From: Molanna angustata
Taxonomy: Eukaryota > Arthropoda > Insecta > Trichoptera > Molannidae
Direction of reading: 5' to 3'
Assembly (NCBI GenBank): GCA_963576475.1
Contig: OY754987.1
Location: 8,860,666-8,924,665 of the forward strand
Length of the DNA: 64,000 bases
The notes beneath the pieces were generated by a model. That model saw only the letters and a list, made by a program, of their open reading frames with translations, did no database searches and was not told the DNA's origin. Positions 42,881 to 53,944 of the stretch are shown one piece after another. Every line of letters begins with the position of its first letter. Within the stretch, counting starts at the first letter, position 1. Both the position numbers and the translations under genes were made by a program.

Positions 42881-43078
42881 CGTCGCTTCAGACCCTTCAG
42901 TACCTCCCGTCCCATCAGGCCCTTCAGTACATCCCGTCCCTTCAATCCCTCATCACGTCCCTTCCCATCAGGCCCTTCAGTACCTCCCGTCCCTTCAGGC
43001 CCTTTAATACCTCCCGTCCCTTCAGGCCCTTTAGTGCCTCCCTTCCCTTCAATTACATCCCGTCCCTTCATTCGGGTA
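42881..43078. repeat. 27-bp GC-richer minisatellite
   Basis: Seven or so units of cccttcaggccctttagtac-type sequence. The antisense frame reads as a Gly/Glu/Lys-rich repeat peptide; no promoter or start context supports expression. Confidence 0.85.
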
Positions 43079-43140
43079 AGAAAAGTTTAAATCCAGAAAC
43101 CATCCTGGAAGAACCGCGAAGAGATGTAAGCACCGTCTTC

Positions 43141-44403
43141 ACTACAATAATAAGACCCATAGTATCTTATGCTGTAACAGTTTGGAATGACAAACTACAA
43201 CAAAGAGGCTGTGTAGATAAACTTAAACGTTTACAAAGATTAGCCTGCTTGCTCATTACGGGAGCCTTACACACAACTCCCACCGCTTCTCTAGAGGCCA
43301 TGATTAGTCTACCACCTCTCCATTTATACCTTGAAAAAATGGCAAAGGAAGGTATTATAAGACTAACAAGTGGAAATAAACTAAACACAAATTTAGAAAT
43401 CCAAGCAAATCTAAACAAAATAGAATCTCAAGACAAATTACTTGCATTCCCAACAGATAAAATATTAACTGTTTACAACTTTGAAAAACCATACAAAGTA
43501 GAAATACAAACTAAAACTACAATAGCAGATGTTTGGTATCAGGAATCCAATGGTGCACTTATATGGTACACTGACGGATCCAAGAAAAAGAATGGTATAG
43601 GATCGGGCATATATGGGCAAGTGCCTAGGGTGAAGATCCACAAGCACTTGGGACAGTATGCAACGATCTTCCAGGCAGAAATATGTGCCATAACACTCTG
43701 TGCCTATGAAATCCTAAGAAGGAAATATAAGAACCACAGAATATACATTTACTCTGATAGTCAAGCTGCTCTTAAAGCTCTTGATTCCTACACAGTAACT
43801 TCATCAACAGTACTAGACTGCATTGAAGCGCTGAAGACTTTATCAGTAAACTATGGTAACAAAATCATACTAAGATGGGTACCTGGACACTCCAATTATA
43901 AAGGTAACGAGGAGGCTGATGCTCTGGCAAATAGGGGAGCGGACATAGCTACCTATGGGCCGGAGCCTCACTGTCTCCTTGCTAATAGTATTGTTAAATC
44001 AACACTTTACCAAAGAATGCTTAACAATGCCACTGAACTCTGGTTATCTACCCCAGGACAAAGACATTCAAAAGCACTCATTTCAGGATTCTCTTCAACA
44101 CACTCTAAGCGGATCCTAACAATGAGCAGGAATAACCTTAGGATTCTTACTAGAATCTTAACTGGTCACTGTAGACTCAATAAACATCTATGCACGATGA
44201 ATTTATCGGAAATGTACCTATGCAGGTTCTGCATGGATGAACATGAAACACCGATGCATCTACTTACAGAATGTGGCCCACTAATGCAAACAAGAGTAAA
44301 GAAAATAGGTTTGCATATTGCTGATCAAAAGCAAATCAGAGACACCGATCCACAAAGGATTTTACAGTTCTTCCAGGAGATAGGACTATGGAATGACATC
44401 TAG
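43141..44403 (+). CDS. LINE polyprotein C-terminus: RT thumb, RNase H, zinc finger (5' partial)
   Basis: Open without stop from the insertion point to the stop at 44401-44403. It starts TIIRPIVSYAVTVWNDKL, the region after the RT palm. RNase H follows: WYTDGSKKKNGIGSG (first Asp), FQAEICAI (Glu), YSDSQAALKAL (Asp), then WVPGHSNYKGNEEADALAN (His and last Asp), so the four carboxylates of the active site are all present. The end has CRFCMDEHETPMHLLTEC, a CCHC-type finger. RNase H after RT is known in the I, R1/Loa and some Jockey-group LINEs. The RT palm and endonuclease were lost by 5' truncation. Confidence 0.9.
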   Translation, partial: TTIIRPIVSYAVTVWNDKLQQRGCVDKLKRLQRLACLLITGALHTTPTASLEAMISLPPLHLYLEKMAKEGIIRLTSGNKLNTNLEIQANLNKIESQDKLLAFPTDKILTVYNFEKPYKVEIQTKTTIADVWYQESNGALIWYTDGSKKKNGIGSGIYGQVPRVKIHKHLGQYATIFQAEICAITLCAYEILRRKYKNHRIYIYSDSQAALKALDSYTVTSSTVLDCIEALKTLSVNYGNKIILRWVPGHSNYKGNEEADALANRGADIATYGPEPHCLLANSIVKSTLYQRMLNNATELWLSTPGQRHSKALISGFSSTHSKRILTMSRNNLRILTRILTGHCRLNKHLCTMNLSEMYLCRFCMDEHETPMHLLTECGPLMQTRVKKIGLHIADQKQIRDTDPQRILQFFQEIGLWNDI

Positions 44404-44480
44404 CAGGCAAAGTATCACAATGGACTACTATTGAGTCGACGTGAGAAGGTCTCTAGATGGGTTATAAAAAAAAAAAAAAA
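43141..44480 (+). mobile_element. RNase H-bearing LINE, 5'-truncated, with target duplication
   Basis: Insertion of 1340 bp flanked by agcaccgtcttc on both sides (43129-43140 and 44481-44492), ending in a run of A (44466-44480). The 12-bp direct repeat and the poly(A) tail are the signature of target-primed reverse transcription. Identical flanks and a clean reading frame indicate a recent event. Confidence 0.93.
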
Positions 44481-44724
44481 AGCACCGTCTTCTTTTCCCA
44501 GGATACTCCACCTTTATAGGTAAAATGACCAAATACACGATGAAGAAGAAGAAGAAAAAATTTTAAATCCAGAAACCGTCCTGGAAGACCTGCGAAGAGA
44601 TGGAGGGACAGTCGGACCTTCTTTTCCCAGGATATTCCGCTTTCATTGGTAAAATGACCAAATACACGAAGAAGAAGAAGAATAAGAAAAAAGTTTAAAT
44701 CCAGAAACCACCTCGGGCACACGC

Positions 44725-46249
44725 TCGACAATTCGCCAAAGTTTCATTGTAATCGGACATACGGTTTAGGAGCACATCGCTTGCATACATTCATACATTC
44801 ATAAATAAATAAATAAAATAATTTTCCGATAGGAAATCAGTATATTGTTGATTTGTAAGTAAATAATAATAGGTAGGTACCTACCTACAACAATGTTCTA
44901 AATAAATTCGATTCATAACAAATTTTATTTGAATATCAGAATCTTTCCGTTACCATAGTAACCATTCCAATACGTAAAAAATATCAAATGGTTTGAGACA
45001 TTTTTTGAATATGTAGGTACCTACATACATTGGTTTGTTCGATGCCATAAAAATGAAAATTGTCAGAAAAATCAAATATTATTTACAAATTATGCAATTT
45101 TATTATGCCTATATCTTTACTAATAATAAACACATTTTTACAATATATGTCTTAAAACTTGCTGTAATGTCTTGTGTTTCATTTTATTATTTCATAATTA
45201 CATTTAATTCAAAGGTTTATTATTTTCAAGAACATATTCATTCGGTAGGAAAATGAAATATTGTATGAAAAGATATTAAAATGGCGGCGTTCATGTACAA
45301 AACGCTTACATTAAAAATAAGTTAAACATTATAATTATACAAAATATTCACCATGTTTTTCACTCAAACGCTAAGTTATACTTGAAAATATATTTTTTTC
45401 GTGTAAATACGTACTTCTAACTTTTAAACTAACAGATATTTGCGTGCAAAATGTATACTTTTTTGACAGATACGACTTGGAAAATTTTGTATGAAAAAAA
45501 TAATTATTGAAATATTTTTAAAATTCAGCATTTTTATCGCATTATTTTTAGCGTGACACTGCATCAGGTATACAGGTACACGTTCGCACATAAATTAGAT
45601 TTTTAGATGCTCTTGGTTTTTCAGAAGGCGTGAGACAAACACACACATACACACACACAAACACTAACATTTTGATTGCTTTATTACTTTAGATTTATTG
45701 TAAAATGGTATTCTTTATGTACCTATTGTATAATTTGATCGTAATTACATTGTACAAGAGAGCTTGCTCTGACGGACCGTTTATACAGTTAAGTATTATG
45801 ATAATATAGTCTTATGTTAACTATGTAAAGTTAAATGAATAAAAAAAAACAAATCATGCAAATAATTTTTGGGGGTTCCTACCTATATGTTTTTTGATTA
45901 TTTAAGAAGAATATTTATTATGAACATTAAAATAATAAAACTAATTACATAATAATTCAGCTGTTCGTGATGTTGAGGGTCGGAACAAATGGTACAAATA
46001 TAAATGAATTCAGTTAGACGGCTGACGCATGAATGTATGTAAGTATTTGATTCGTTTGCCCGAACGGCGATGGGCTGGAGTTCGTTAATCTCCACTTATC
46101 TTCGAGAACTGTCGAGGCTATGCACATTGCTGTCATTATTCAGGAGCGCAGCTACAAATATTTATAAACGTAAATACAACTTGGACACACGTTGAACGTC
46201 AGCACAAATGTATAAGAAAAACAATACAAAACTTAAAAAATCGACATAA
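44725..46249. other. Intergenic, nothing recognised
   Basis: AT-rich. 45560-45850 ends gttaaatgaataaaaaaaaac and carries a (CA)n stretch at 45635-45662; it may be a retroposed 3' end, but no parent is identifiable. A run of taggtaggtacctacctac is at 44870-44889. Confidence 0.4.
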
Positions 46250-46254
46250 TATAG

Positions 46255-46444
46255 ATACAAGATGAAGCTTTATTTACTGATAGTTGCTTCGGTCCCACCT
46301 GTAAATTTACCCACAGTTCGTGGAGAGATAGACAAGAACTTGGCCCGGAGTTTAGATGCTTGGCAACGTCGCTGGTCTTCTTCTTCCATGAGCAGACTGA
46401 CATTTTTATTTCTTCCTGATGTGAGGATTCGAATTTTTTCGTAA
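46255..46444 (+). pseudogene. R1-like LINE ORF2 fragment
   Basis: About 60 residues, LYLLIVASVPPVNLPTVRGE, then LDAWQRRWSSSSMSRLTFLF and PDVR. This resembles the segment after the RT of R1-group elements, where AGVPPIDL and WQxxWxxxxxGRxTxxLIPD recur. It is flanked by unrelated sequence and nothing else of the element remains. Confidence 0.6.
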
Positions 46445-47790
46445 GTAAGTAATACAAATATACAGTGAACGAATATGTTTCAGGATGAGGAGGAGACGTT
46501 AGTTAATGAGAAGGGGATTGTTGGATTATTTCAGCCTCACTTCAAAATATTTAATGATTTCAAAGTGTTAGTGGAACTAAACGTAGTTCTCTCTGTGTGA
46601 AATTGTCGCCAGACCCCATGCACAGTGTACCTACTACAAGCCTATCCTCTGCATGAGTAAGCTCACTGAAGTATTTCTCATTTAGTTTCCTATATAATTG
46701 CACGTGAATATGTGGACATTTCGTGTTCACAGTTTTATCCCTGCCCGATGTGAAATGAGACAAATGAACCTAATGGGTTATTTAAAATGCAGCAGTCGGC
46801 AGCTATGACCAATTGATACCAAACGAACCTCGTTCGATGTAAAGTGCAAATTTATAAGTTCATTTGTGAAAGCTGGAACTAAGGCTTTGTTATTTTCTGC
46901 CGGAATAGAAATAGATTAGTTAGAAGAAATGGTAACAAAGAAACCTTGTTCCCGATTAACAAAATATTTTAAGCAGATATTTTTAATAATAAAATGGTTT
47001 ATATATATTGTTTTTTGACTTTGTTTTGTGATTTCCTTATTGTTATTTTTTTTTTGTTTTTGTCCATCATCTATTCATGCAGTTTTTTTAAACAATACTG
47101 TTGTAACTGCAAATTAATTTGGCGGCAAAATATTATTATGTTAATTCTTTTGTTTTTTATTAAAAGGATTAAGGATAAAAAAAAACTACTGTATTCTGCT
47201 AAGTCAAAGAAAGATCGAGATTTATTTCTGCTAATATCGATGATAGTAAACAAAATGAAAGAGGCAACAAAGAAAAATAAAAATTAAATATCGTTATTTT
47301 AAATTCAAATAAATTAATTCAAACAAATCATTAATTTGACTGCATGGCTTCTAGCTTCATGCATGATACTCAGCGATAATCTGTAATAAAAATAACCTTT
47401 TCGCATTCATACCTCCCTAATATATTCCTTTGGGGTATTGAGAAGTAAAAATTCAATTTTAAATTTATTTTTTATTTTTTCAATTCCCAAAACTTAATTA
47501 CCATTACCTACTTTTAGTTAATTTCATATTTCACGAGTTACGTACATTGCAAGTACGTATAAGTTTTTCATTATTATTCCGGCTTGAACTATCGGTATTT
47601 TTTCGAATTCAGATCACGAAATTTTATATTCTGATATTTCACGAAAAATCAAAGTGAAATCACAAAAAAGTACCTATCAAACGCTGCGAACTTTTTCTTC
47701 TGGCTTATTTCTTATTCAGTTCTCAAACTAAAAGTAAATACCGAGTATCAAGACAGATTTAGATTTAACAAAAAAAAAATTGAATTGAAT
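46445..47790. other. Intergenic, nothing recognised
   Basis: A 67-codon minus frame at 46560-46763 contains NEKYFSELTHAEDRLVVGTL but matches no family I know. 46994-47287 is a Phe/Lys-rich frame typical of AT-rich DNA. Neither is annotated as a gene. Confidence 0.35.
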
Positions 47791-47818
47791 ACTTACTAGT
47801 TGCATGTAACACATGAGA

Positions 47819-48360
47819 TCCAACTGTCGATGGCGATTGTATGTGTAGTTGAAAAATACAAACGAGACTATAAACCCTTCATTACAAATTATTGAATATT
47901 AAAGATATTTTGTTTTGTTTACAAAAAAATTATATCTTTTTATTGTTGTTTAGTTTTATTTATTTTTTTATGTTGTTTTTTATTCCTCTTTTAATCACGA
48001 TGTTTTAATTGTGTTTGAGAGAAATAAATAATTCATTTACAGTCACAAACTACCTAAGACTAACCTGGCAGGTAGACAAAATAATGCGTATTACAAAGGT
48101 TCAAAACTGTATAACGATTTCGCAGAATGTGTGAAGGAAGCATCTGGTCTTGCCGCTTTTCGTCGCCTAGGTGTTGAATACATAAAGAAAAAGTTCTTTC
48201 GAGATAATGTGTGAATTCATACTGAGTAAATTTGCTAACTTATACTGCGTAACAGTTTGATGGTATGTATGGAGATTAAGTATCAAACTATTTAGAGTCC
48301 CCTTTAGATATTGTGTAGTATATTCTGCAATACAAATTGAATTGCTATAATTTATATAAT
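47819..48360 (+). mobile_element. TIR element family 1, left part, interrupted
   Basis: Starts with the 12-bp tccaactgtcga at 47819-47830 and matches 62154-62240, then resumes at 48233-48335 (tttgatggtatgtatggag, then tttagatattgtgta). The interruption holds the LINE fragment at 48045-48213. The right part is lost. Confidence 0.55.
48045..48213 (+). pseudogene. LINE polyprotein C-terminal fragment
   Basis: LPKTNLAGRQNNAYYKGSKL, then YNDFAECVKEASGLAAFRRL and KFFRDNV-stop. This is the same family as 2205-2345 (minus) and better preserved. Confidence 0.65.
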
Positions 48361-48384
48361 TTTTATATTAAATTAAAGTAAGTA

Positions 48385-48650
48385 GAGAGAACCGAGCGCC
48401 ACATTCCTGTATTTTTGCACACATTCCTGACTTCCTTTACATCCATGCTCGTCGATTATTCAAGCTTCTTATGTTTCCTTCTTTCAAAATATCATTCACA
48501 TGGTCATGCCATCCCTTTCTGGGGCGACCCCTGCTATTCAATCCATCTCTTACGCCCGTGTATATTTTTTGGTCAGTCGTTCAACATTCATTCTTTCAAT
48601 ATGTCCACTCCATCTCAAGGCAAACCCCGTCACAGGCAAACATACAATAA
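48385..48650 (-). pseudogene. RTE-like LINE 3' fragment
   Basis: Reverse match to 3240-3480: gagagaaccgagcgccacat at the end, then ttcaaaatatcattcacatgg and the basic block (ctggggcgacccctgctatt). The terminal tail is missing and several frameshifts are present. Confidence 0.7.
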
Positions 48651-48654
48651 CTGT

Positions 48655-49517
48655 TTACTATATTTTTAATTATTTTTTGTTTTCATGTGATTGTTTTGTG
48701 ACATTTGTGGACAAACGTTATTGGTATGTTTCTTATTTATATAAATATTTTTAAAGGACCACTTACAGTTAACAAGTTATTATACATCATAGTTCCTTAA
48801 AATAAGGGCAAGCTATTAAAAAACTGGTCAGCCACTTGCATGTGGCCACATCCTGCATTAAAAGTTGGCGCACAAATTTGTAAGAGAATGAAAAACTAAA
48901 AAAGAATCTATATCAAAATGAAAAGATACAATAGAAACTAAATCACAACAAAAAAAAATAGTGGAAGATATTAACAAAAGAAAACAAAACGGAAAGCATT
49001 AAAAAAAAACAAAAAAAGCATGTATACTAGCTTAATTTATAAGTGTGGAAAGTTTTCTTCTGAATGTCACCAGACTATCACCAAAACTATATGTATATTT
49101 CTTTATTGATATGTCAAGTATTATAAAATCTATAAAATCTACACATCCTTGTAATGGAATTAAAATAAAACCGTGTTAATGTTGAAAAACTGTAATCTAA
49201 ATAGTTCTGGGTTCCGTATACGAGAAATTGTGTGAAGTTTTATTTCAGATATGTAATGTATGAATTTAGTGGTAGATAACTAAAATATAATTTAATTATA
49301 GTTGTATCTATATACGAATATTGTGTATTCCAATTTTAGTTTATTATGATTTTGAATATGGGCATTGAATTGATTTTTTAAGAAAAGTAGAAAAAGCTTC
49401 TGTTAATCTTGATATAAAAAGATTGTTTTTTAAATATATTTTGTTATGTGAATAATAAAACTGTTTCTGTTATAAAAAGAATAAATATTATAAGATAGAA
49501 GATAGGTGTAATATATT
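48655..49517. other. Intergenic, nothing recognised
   Basis: AT-rich with A-rich runs around 48950-49010. No gene or shared repeat was found. Confidence 0.4.
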
Positions 49518-49740
49518 GATGTTGCGCCTGGTATTAGGCAAAGTGTATAACAAGTTACGAGATCATACGAAGGATGATTCGGGAATATTCGGGATTGAAT
49601 ATAAAGGTAGTTCGGGGTTTTGTTAAGGGCTTTTTGCTGTTTGGATTGATAAACGATAGTGCTCTCACGTTGTGGTTCTTTGATATTAATTGTACTTCTC
49701 TCTGTTAATATAATTACTGTAAATTATAATAAAATGTGTT
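49518..49740 (+). repeat. LTR-like dispersed repeat, family L, plus copy
   Basis: Matches 41030-41280 in reverse. It starts gatgttgcgcctggtatt, has ggattgaatataaagg as a TATA-like element and atagtgctctcacgttgtgg about 60 bp later. The right boundary is uncertain; cagacaccaca at 49790-49800 could be the real end. Confidence 0.5.
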
Positions 49741-49744
49741 AGTG

Positions 49745-50249
49745 AAAACGCTTGTATTAATTTATTATAAACTGAGTATCTAAAGTTAGCAGACACCACA
49801 ATAGGTGTCAATAAGAATATATTAATCCCTTACATAAATAAAAAATTAAATAAATAAACATATTATGATATGTAGCAATAAATATTTGGGTATGAAATAC
49901 AAAAAAAAACATCTAAAAACAAATATTATGTATAATTTAACCACAAAACTTTTAATGATGCGGAATACAATTTAATATGTCTCTTTGTAAATAATAATAT
50001 CAAAACATACAAATATAAATACAAAATTATCCTAAAACTCACATAAAGTAAAATCATAAGGACAATAAATTTCAATTTGAATATATTTTAAACTTTTTCA
50101 GTGAAGTCACTGATTAGAGGTAACAATAATTCAATTTTTTTCCTTACTAAATCAACACTTTCACTTATTTACGTATTGTTTGTGATTCATTTCTCAAATG
50201 TTTTATTTGTATTTCTTTACACTTATGTAAAACAGTCACATACCTACTT
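49745..50249. other. Intergenic, nothing recognised
   Basis: AT-rich and non-coding. Confidence 0.4.
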
Positions 50250-50520
50250 ATGACTTCTCACTACCCCAAGGGGATATGGTTGGGAGTTGCCAATTCGCGA
50301 TTTGAAGGTTATTTTTTTTTATTGCAGATTATCAACTCATATCATGCTGAGATTGTATTCTGAACGTTTCATCACAATATTATATCTGTGTGTATGCTAT
50401 TGACGGCGTGTTTATTCTACTTTATCGATTATAGACTTAAGTACTCATTCGCGTCTTTTTTTATGTATGTATCTAACACACGTTTAGACCTCATAAGATT
50501 TTGAAGGATATCTGATCAAA
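50250..50520 (+). repeat. Dispersed repeat family F, left part
   Basis: Shares ccccaaggggatatggttgg, tcatgctgagattgtattct and actttatcgattatagactt with 5925-6095, and ends inside the family. Confidence 0.65.
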
Positions 50521-51040
50521 ACACTATAGCAAAACAACACTGGTTTGTGTGCCACTGGTTTTACCCAGTAACAGGAGAAAGGAAAAGACGGAATATTTGC
50601 CTACCTTTCCTGGTATGGTTCAGAGCTAATTTTATCCCAATGCCGCATGATGGTCACATCACACAATATTCATAAACACTTTACTTATAAGTTGGATGGC
50701 GATGATACGGATTTAAAATGATTTGTTTGATAAAGTTTGATGAGAGTCCGAAGCATAAGTTCACACGGCGTGCTCTTGGCGCTGACTGAAGAAATCAAAC
50801 AAGAAATATCCACTTCTCATTTATATAAAATTCATGTTGTAGAAAGTCCAATGTGCAAATGATGATTGTATGTTAAGTCGCCAGACCGCGTATTTACGTT
50901 TCCGTCTTGATTAGGAGGCAAGTACTGCCTCGAATTAGGCACTGGTTTGTAGCGCTAATGCACTTAAAAACTCGTGTTGAATTCGAGGCGCTACGTATCC
51001 TCTAAATGCACACGCTTTAGCGACGCTATACGTGTTCAAT
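50521..51040. other. Intergenic with a small cluster of inverted GC-richer words
   Basis: gcctcgaatt (50927-50936) is inverted relative to aattcgaggc at 50980-50989 and 51038-51047, and scattered agcgct/gcgacgct words lie between. No gene. Confidence 0.45.
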
Positions 51041-51046
51041 TCGAGG

Positions 51047-51210
51047 CAGATCTCCTGCGCGATGGTGTGACCAAATTAAGGAGATGACTGGGAACGACCT
51101 TTATTCGGCGGTGCGAGCTGTGGAGGGCAGAGAGGACTGGAGGCGACTAGTTCTGTCCATTGCGGCCCCATAGATCACGACCCTCAGCATTGAGGAAACG
51201 AAGAAGAAGA
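51047..51210 (+). pseudogene. EN-RT LINE C-terminal end with (GAA)n tail
   Basis: Encodes WCDQIKEMTGNDLYSAVRAV, then EDWRRLVLSIAAP-stop, which is the final segment of an EN-RT LINE protein (consensus type RWxDQIKxxTGxxxxxAxRxA...WRxLV). It is followed by cgaagaagaagaagaag, the 3' tail, directly abutting a SINE. Confidence 0.7.
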
Positions 51211-51530
51211 AGAAGATGGTTAAATATCTGACTCTTGAACCATGAGTCCCGGATTCGATTCCCGGTGGAAACACAGTTTTTAATTATGTTTTTAGTCTGG
51301 ATCTGTCTGTAAATCTTCCGTCCTGCTCATTGAAGCTGATAACTGCCATTTTGAAAAAATCTAAGATAACACGAATAATAATTGTATCTTCAATTCAAAG
51401 TGATTAGAATAAACTCCACTGTCCTTGTTCAGTTGGTTAGATAGGTATATGGCTGCTGAGACTGATTCCCAGTAAAGACATAAGATTGGTTTTGGATTTT
51501 AAGTTTTCAGAATGTGTCTAAGTGTTTTGG
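51210..51530 (+). mobile_element. Degraded SINE family S2 copies
   Basis: 51210-51330 keeps the anticodon arm and T arm (cccggattcgattcccggtg) and the tail start gtctggatctgtctg. 51415-51520 is a second, more decayed piece (ttcagttggttagataggta, then gactgattcccag). Confidence 0.65.
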
Positions 51531-52339
51531 ATGCTTTTAAATAAAAGTAAAATGAAACTTAGAGACATTATTTACTTTCATTTACAAATGTTCCATTATA
51601 ACCTAGTTAACATTTTAATGAACCGGAAATAGATGCATGTAATTAAGATGGCCACGGCTCGTCCATAAAATAACGAATAACTTTATCGCACACGTGTCGG
51701 CAACTGAAGTGCACGGAAAACTTTCGTCTTAATTTATGTTAACTATCCACCACTGTGCACCGAACCGCCCACGCCCTAGGATCGCTCCGGCCCAACTTTC
51801 CTTTTATGTACCCTACTTGCTTCAATGCGGTGCACGGTGGTGTGAAATGGCAAAAGTTGTGGACATCTCCTCGTGCTGTGAAATATCCTCAGGGTTTTAA
51901 CAAGTAATTCAATTAACTCGCCTCTATACCAACACCCTATTAAAGAAACCACAACAAAAAAAATACATCAGAGAAAAAGTATTTAAAAAGCATGTTGATT
52001 TTCATTATATGAGATTATAAATAAATAATCGAAATCTTCTAAATACTTAGTAACACATAAATTTCAAATTCATCGAAAAAATGTTAAAAATAACAAATAA
52101 AACACTTCCTTGCACCCTACGCAAGTGGCGAGTATATTGTCATATGGCGAGTATATTGGCGATTGCGATGAAGAATAATAAGGAAAAACGTTATAAGGAT
52201 TGAATTTTTTGTCAATCTCAAATATGCGTCGGATTAGCTATACCTATGTGTAAGATCCGCCATTTTGAAATATTTGGTATGATGTGTTAGTCAAGCGTAA
52301 AACAACCTCTTGACCAGTCCTACCATGACGTCTATTTTT
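51531..52339. other. Intergenic; a GC-richer inverted pair at about 51748-51844
   Basis: ccaccactgtgcaccg and cggtgcacggtggtg face each other across about 63 bp, so a stem could form. No coding or shared repeats were seen elsewhere. The phrase cttgcaccctacgcaagtgg at 52109-52128 recurs as cttgcaccctgtgcaagtag at 60891-60910. Confidence 0.45.
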
Positions 52340-52340
52340 T

Positions 52341-53922
52341 ATTTTTTTAATTAAAAAATGAATATGTCCTTGTTACACATGTACATATACATCTTCCTAC
52401 GTTCCCTAAAATAAGCATAAATGCTTGTGCTATTAAACTTCAGAGCATTGGAATACATGGGAATTTGTTACGCTGGTTAGAATCATATATATCAAATAGA
52501 AGTCAACTCGTAATAATAAACGGTTTCAAGTCCCTTCCTGTATCCGTGACCTCCGGGGTACCTCAAGGATCCCACTTGGGACCACTTTTATTCAACATCT
52601 TCATTAACGATCTTTCTCATCTTTTAAAATGTAGATTTTTGTTGTATGCAGATGATCTGAAAATTTTTCATGTCATTAAATGCATGTCTGACTGTCTAAC
52701 ATTACAAAAAGACCTTGACACTTTAAATTTGTGGTGCATTAAAAACAAAATGGAGCTACACATCGATAAATGTCTCGTAATCACATTTACTAGAAATCAT
52801 AAGAAAATTGAAAATGTATATTCAATCTCTGATAAACCTCTCAAACGTGTAAATGTCATTAAAGATCTTGGAGTGACTTTTGACTCCCAACTCAATTTTC
52901 GCCCACACATCGAAAATACTGTTCAAAAATCACTGAAGATGCTAGGGTTCATAACTCGACTCACTATAAACTTCACAAATACTCAAAGCTTAAAATATCT
53001 TTATCAATCATTAGTAAGAAGTGTTCTGGAATACGGGTCACCTGTATGGTGTCCACATTATAATGTATACACTAAAATGTTAGAATCTGTCCAAAGGAAG
53101 TTTGTAAAAATTCTGTCTTATAGAGCCGGTATAGGTCGTTACATGTTAACTTATAATCAGAGATTGTTTTTTTTTTTAATATTTCTAAGCTGAGTACTCG
53201 ACGAAAATTGGCGGACGTGGCATGTTTATTTAATATAATAAATAATGTGATGGACACACAGCTGGTCAATGACTTAAAATATAACGTCAATATTAAATCA
53301 CTAAGAAACCCAAATATTTTTCACATACATAGGGTTCTGTATATCTAACATATCATTTTATAATCCATTGTATCGCATGTGCCGTATTTACAATAGTCAT
53401 AGCAACTCCAACATAGTTGATATCTTCTGCAACACAAGAGAGGTATTTAAAAAAAGAATGCTAATGATTCTGAGTAGAGAGGAGAATTTCTTTTGATGTT
53501 TTCATCCCTTTTTTTGTTAGGTATATGCACAATTTTCATTACATTACATTGTTTTATATATGCTTCTCTATATTTACTTTGTACTTTTTATTGTTGCTTC
53601 TTTATGCTTTTATAGGTTTTGTATAATTATGTCTTATTTGTAAAGTTTCTTTATTACTGCTTTTATCTTGGATATTTTAATATGTTTGTGTAAATAATTT
53701 ATGAACTTCGCATGTTGTGTTCACTTCCAATTGGATATTGACATTATGTAAAATTATTATGATATACTTTCTTGCATGCGATTGTCAATGTCTGTATGTG
53801 TCCCAAATAAAATAAAATAAAATAAAATATAGGTGAACGAAATCGGTCGTGGCAGGATTCGAACTCGCGACCACTGGATTACTAACCTAGCGCGATAATC
53901 GCTCTCCCACCACCCATCTGAA
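52341..53922 (-). mobile_element. SINE family S1 split by a LINE
   Basis: The head (tRNA-like part, 53922-53830) and the tail (52432-52341) are on the minus strand and match 765-950. Between them lies the plus-strand LINE at 52433-53829. The head ends ttcaccta and the tail resumes tagcacaagc, as in the uninterrupted copy, so the insertion point is exact to about 2 bp (shared ta). Confidence 0.85.
52433..53829 (+). pseudogene. Jockey-like LINE RT (5' truncated), inserted in SINE
   Basis: Encodes LLRWLESYISNRSQLVIING, then VTSGVPQGSHLGPLLFNIFI (motif B) and RFLLYADDLKIF (motif C, both Asp present). IKDLGVTFDSQLNFRPHI and a C-terminal region follow. The first frame runs to a stop at 53191. A T run near 53167-53178 shifts the frame, after which STRRKLADVACLFNIINNVM continues. 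A second break lies near 53340, and coding ends about 53493. The 3' UTR ends in aaataaaataaaataaaata. Motif A and everything upstream are missing. Confidence 0.85.
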
Positions 53923-53944
53923 TTAATTAACTATCCTATTAATC

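Larger units (their letters stand above)
43085..44720. repeat. Minisatellite of about 115 bp interrupted by a LINE
   Basis: Units begin tttaaatccagaaacc (43086, 44563, 44694) and include gcgaagagatg, ttcttttcccaggatatt and aaaatgaccaaatacacgaa with (gaa)n. The first unit is split at 43140/44481 by the LINE. Confidence 0.8.

Noticed and set aside
42850..43071. Gly/Glu/Lys-rich repeat frame resembling collagen
   Set aside because: Translation of a 27-bp minisatellite; Gly periodicity is not the strict Gly-X-Y of collagen.
45560..45850. Processed pseudogene ending in poly(A)
   Set aside because: There is an aataaa signal-like end, but no coding similarity upstream and no target duplication could be identified.
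46560..46763. 67-codon minus frame with AEDRLVVGTLCMGSG
   Set aside because: Looks protein-like, but I recognise no family and see no exon boundaries; left as unassigned.
46994..47287. 97-codon Phe/Lys-rich frame
   Set aside because: Composition follows from AT-rich DNA; no domain or context.
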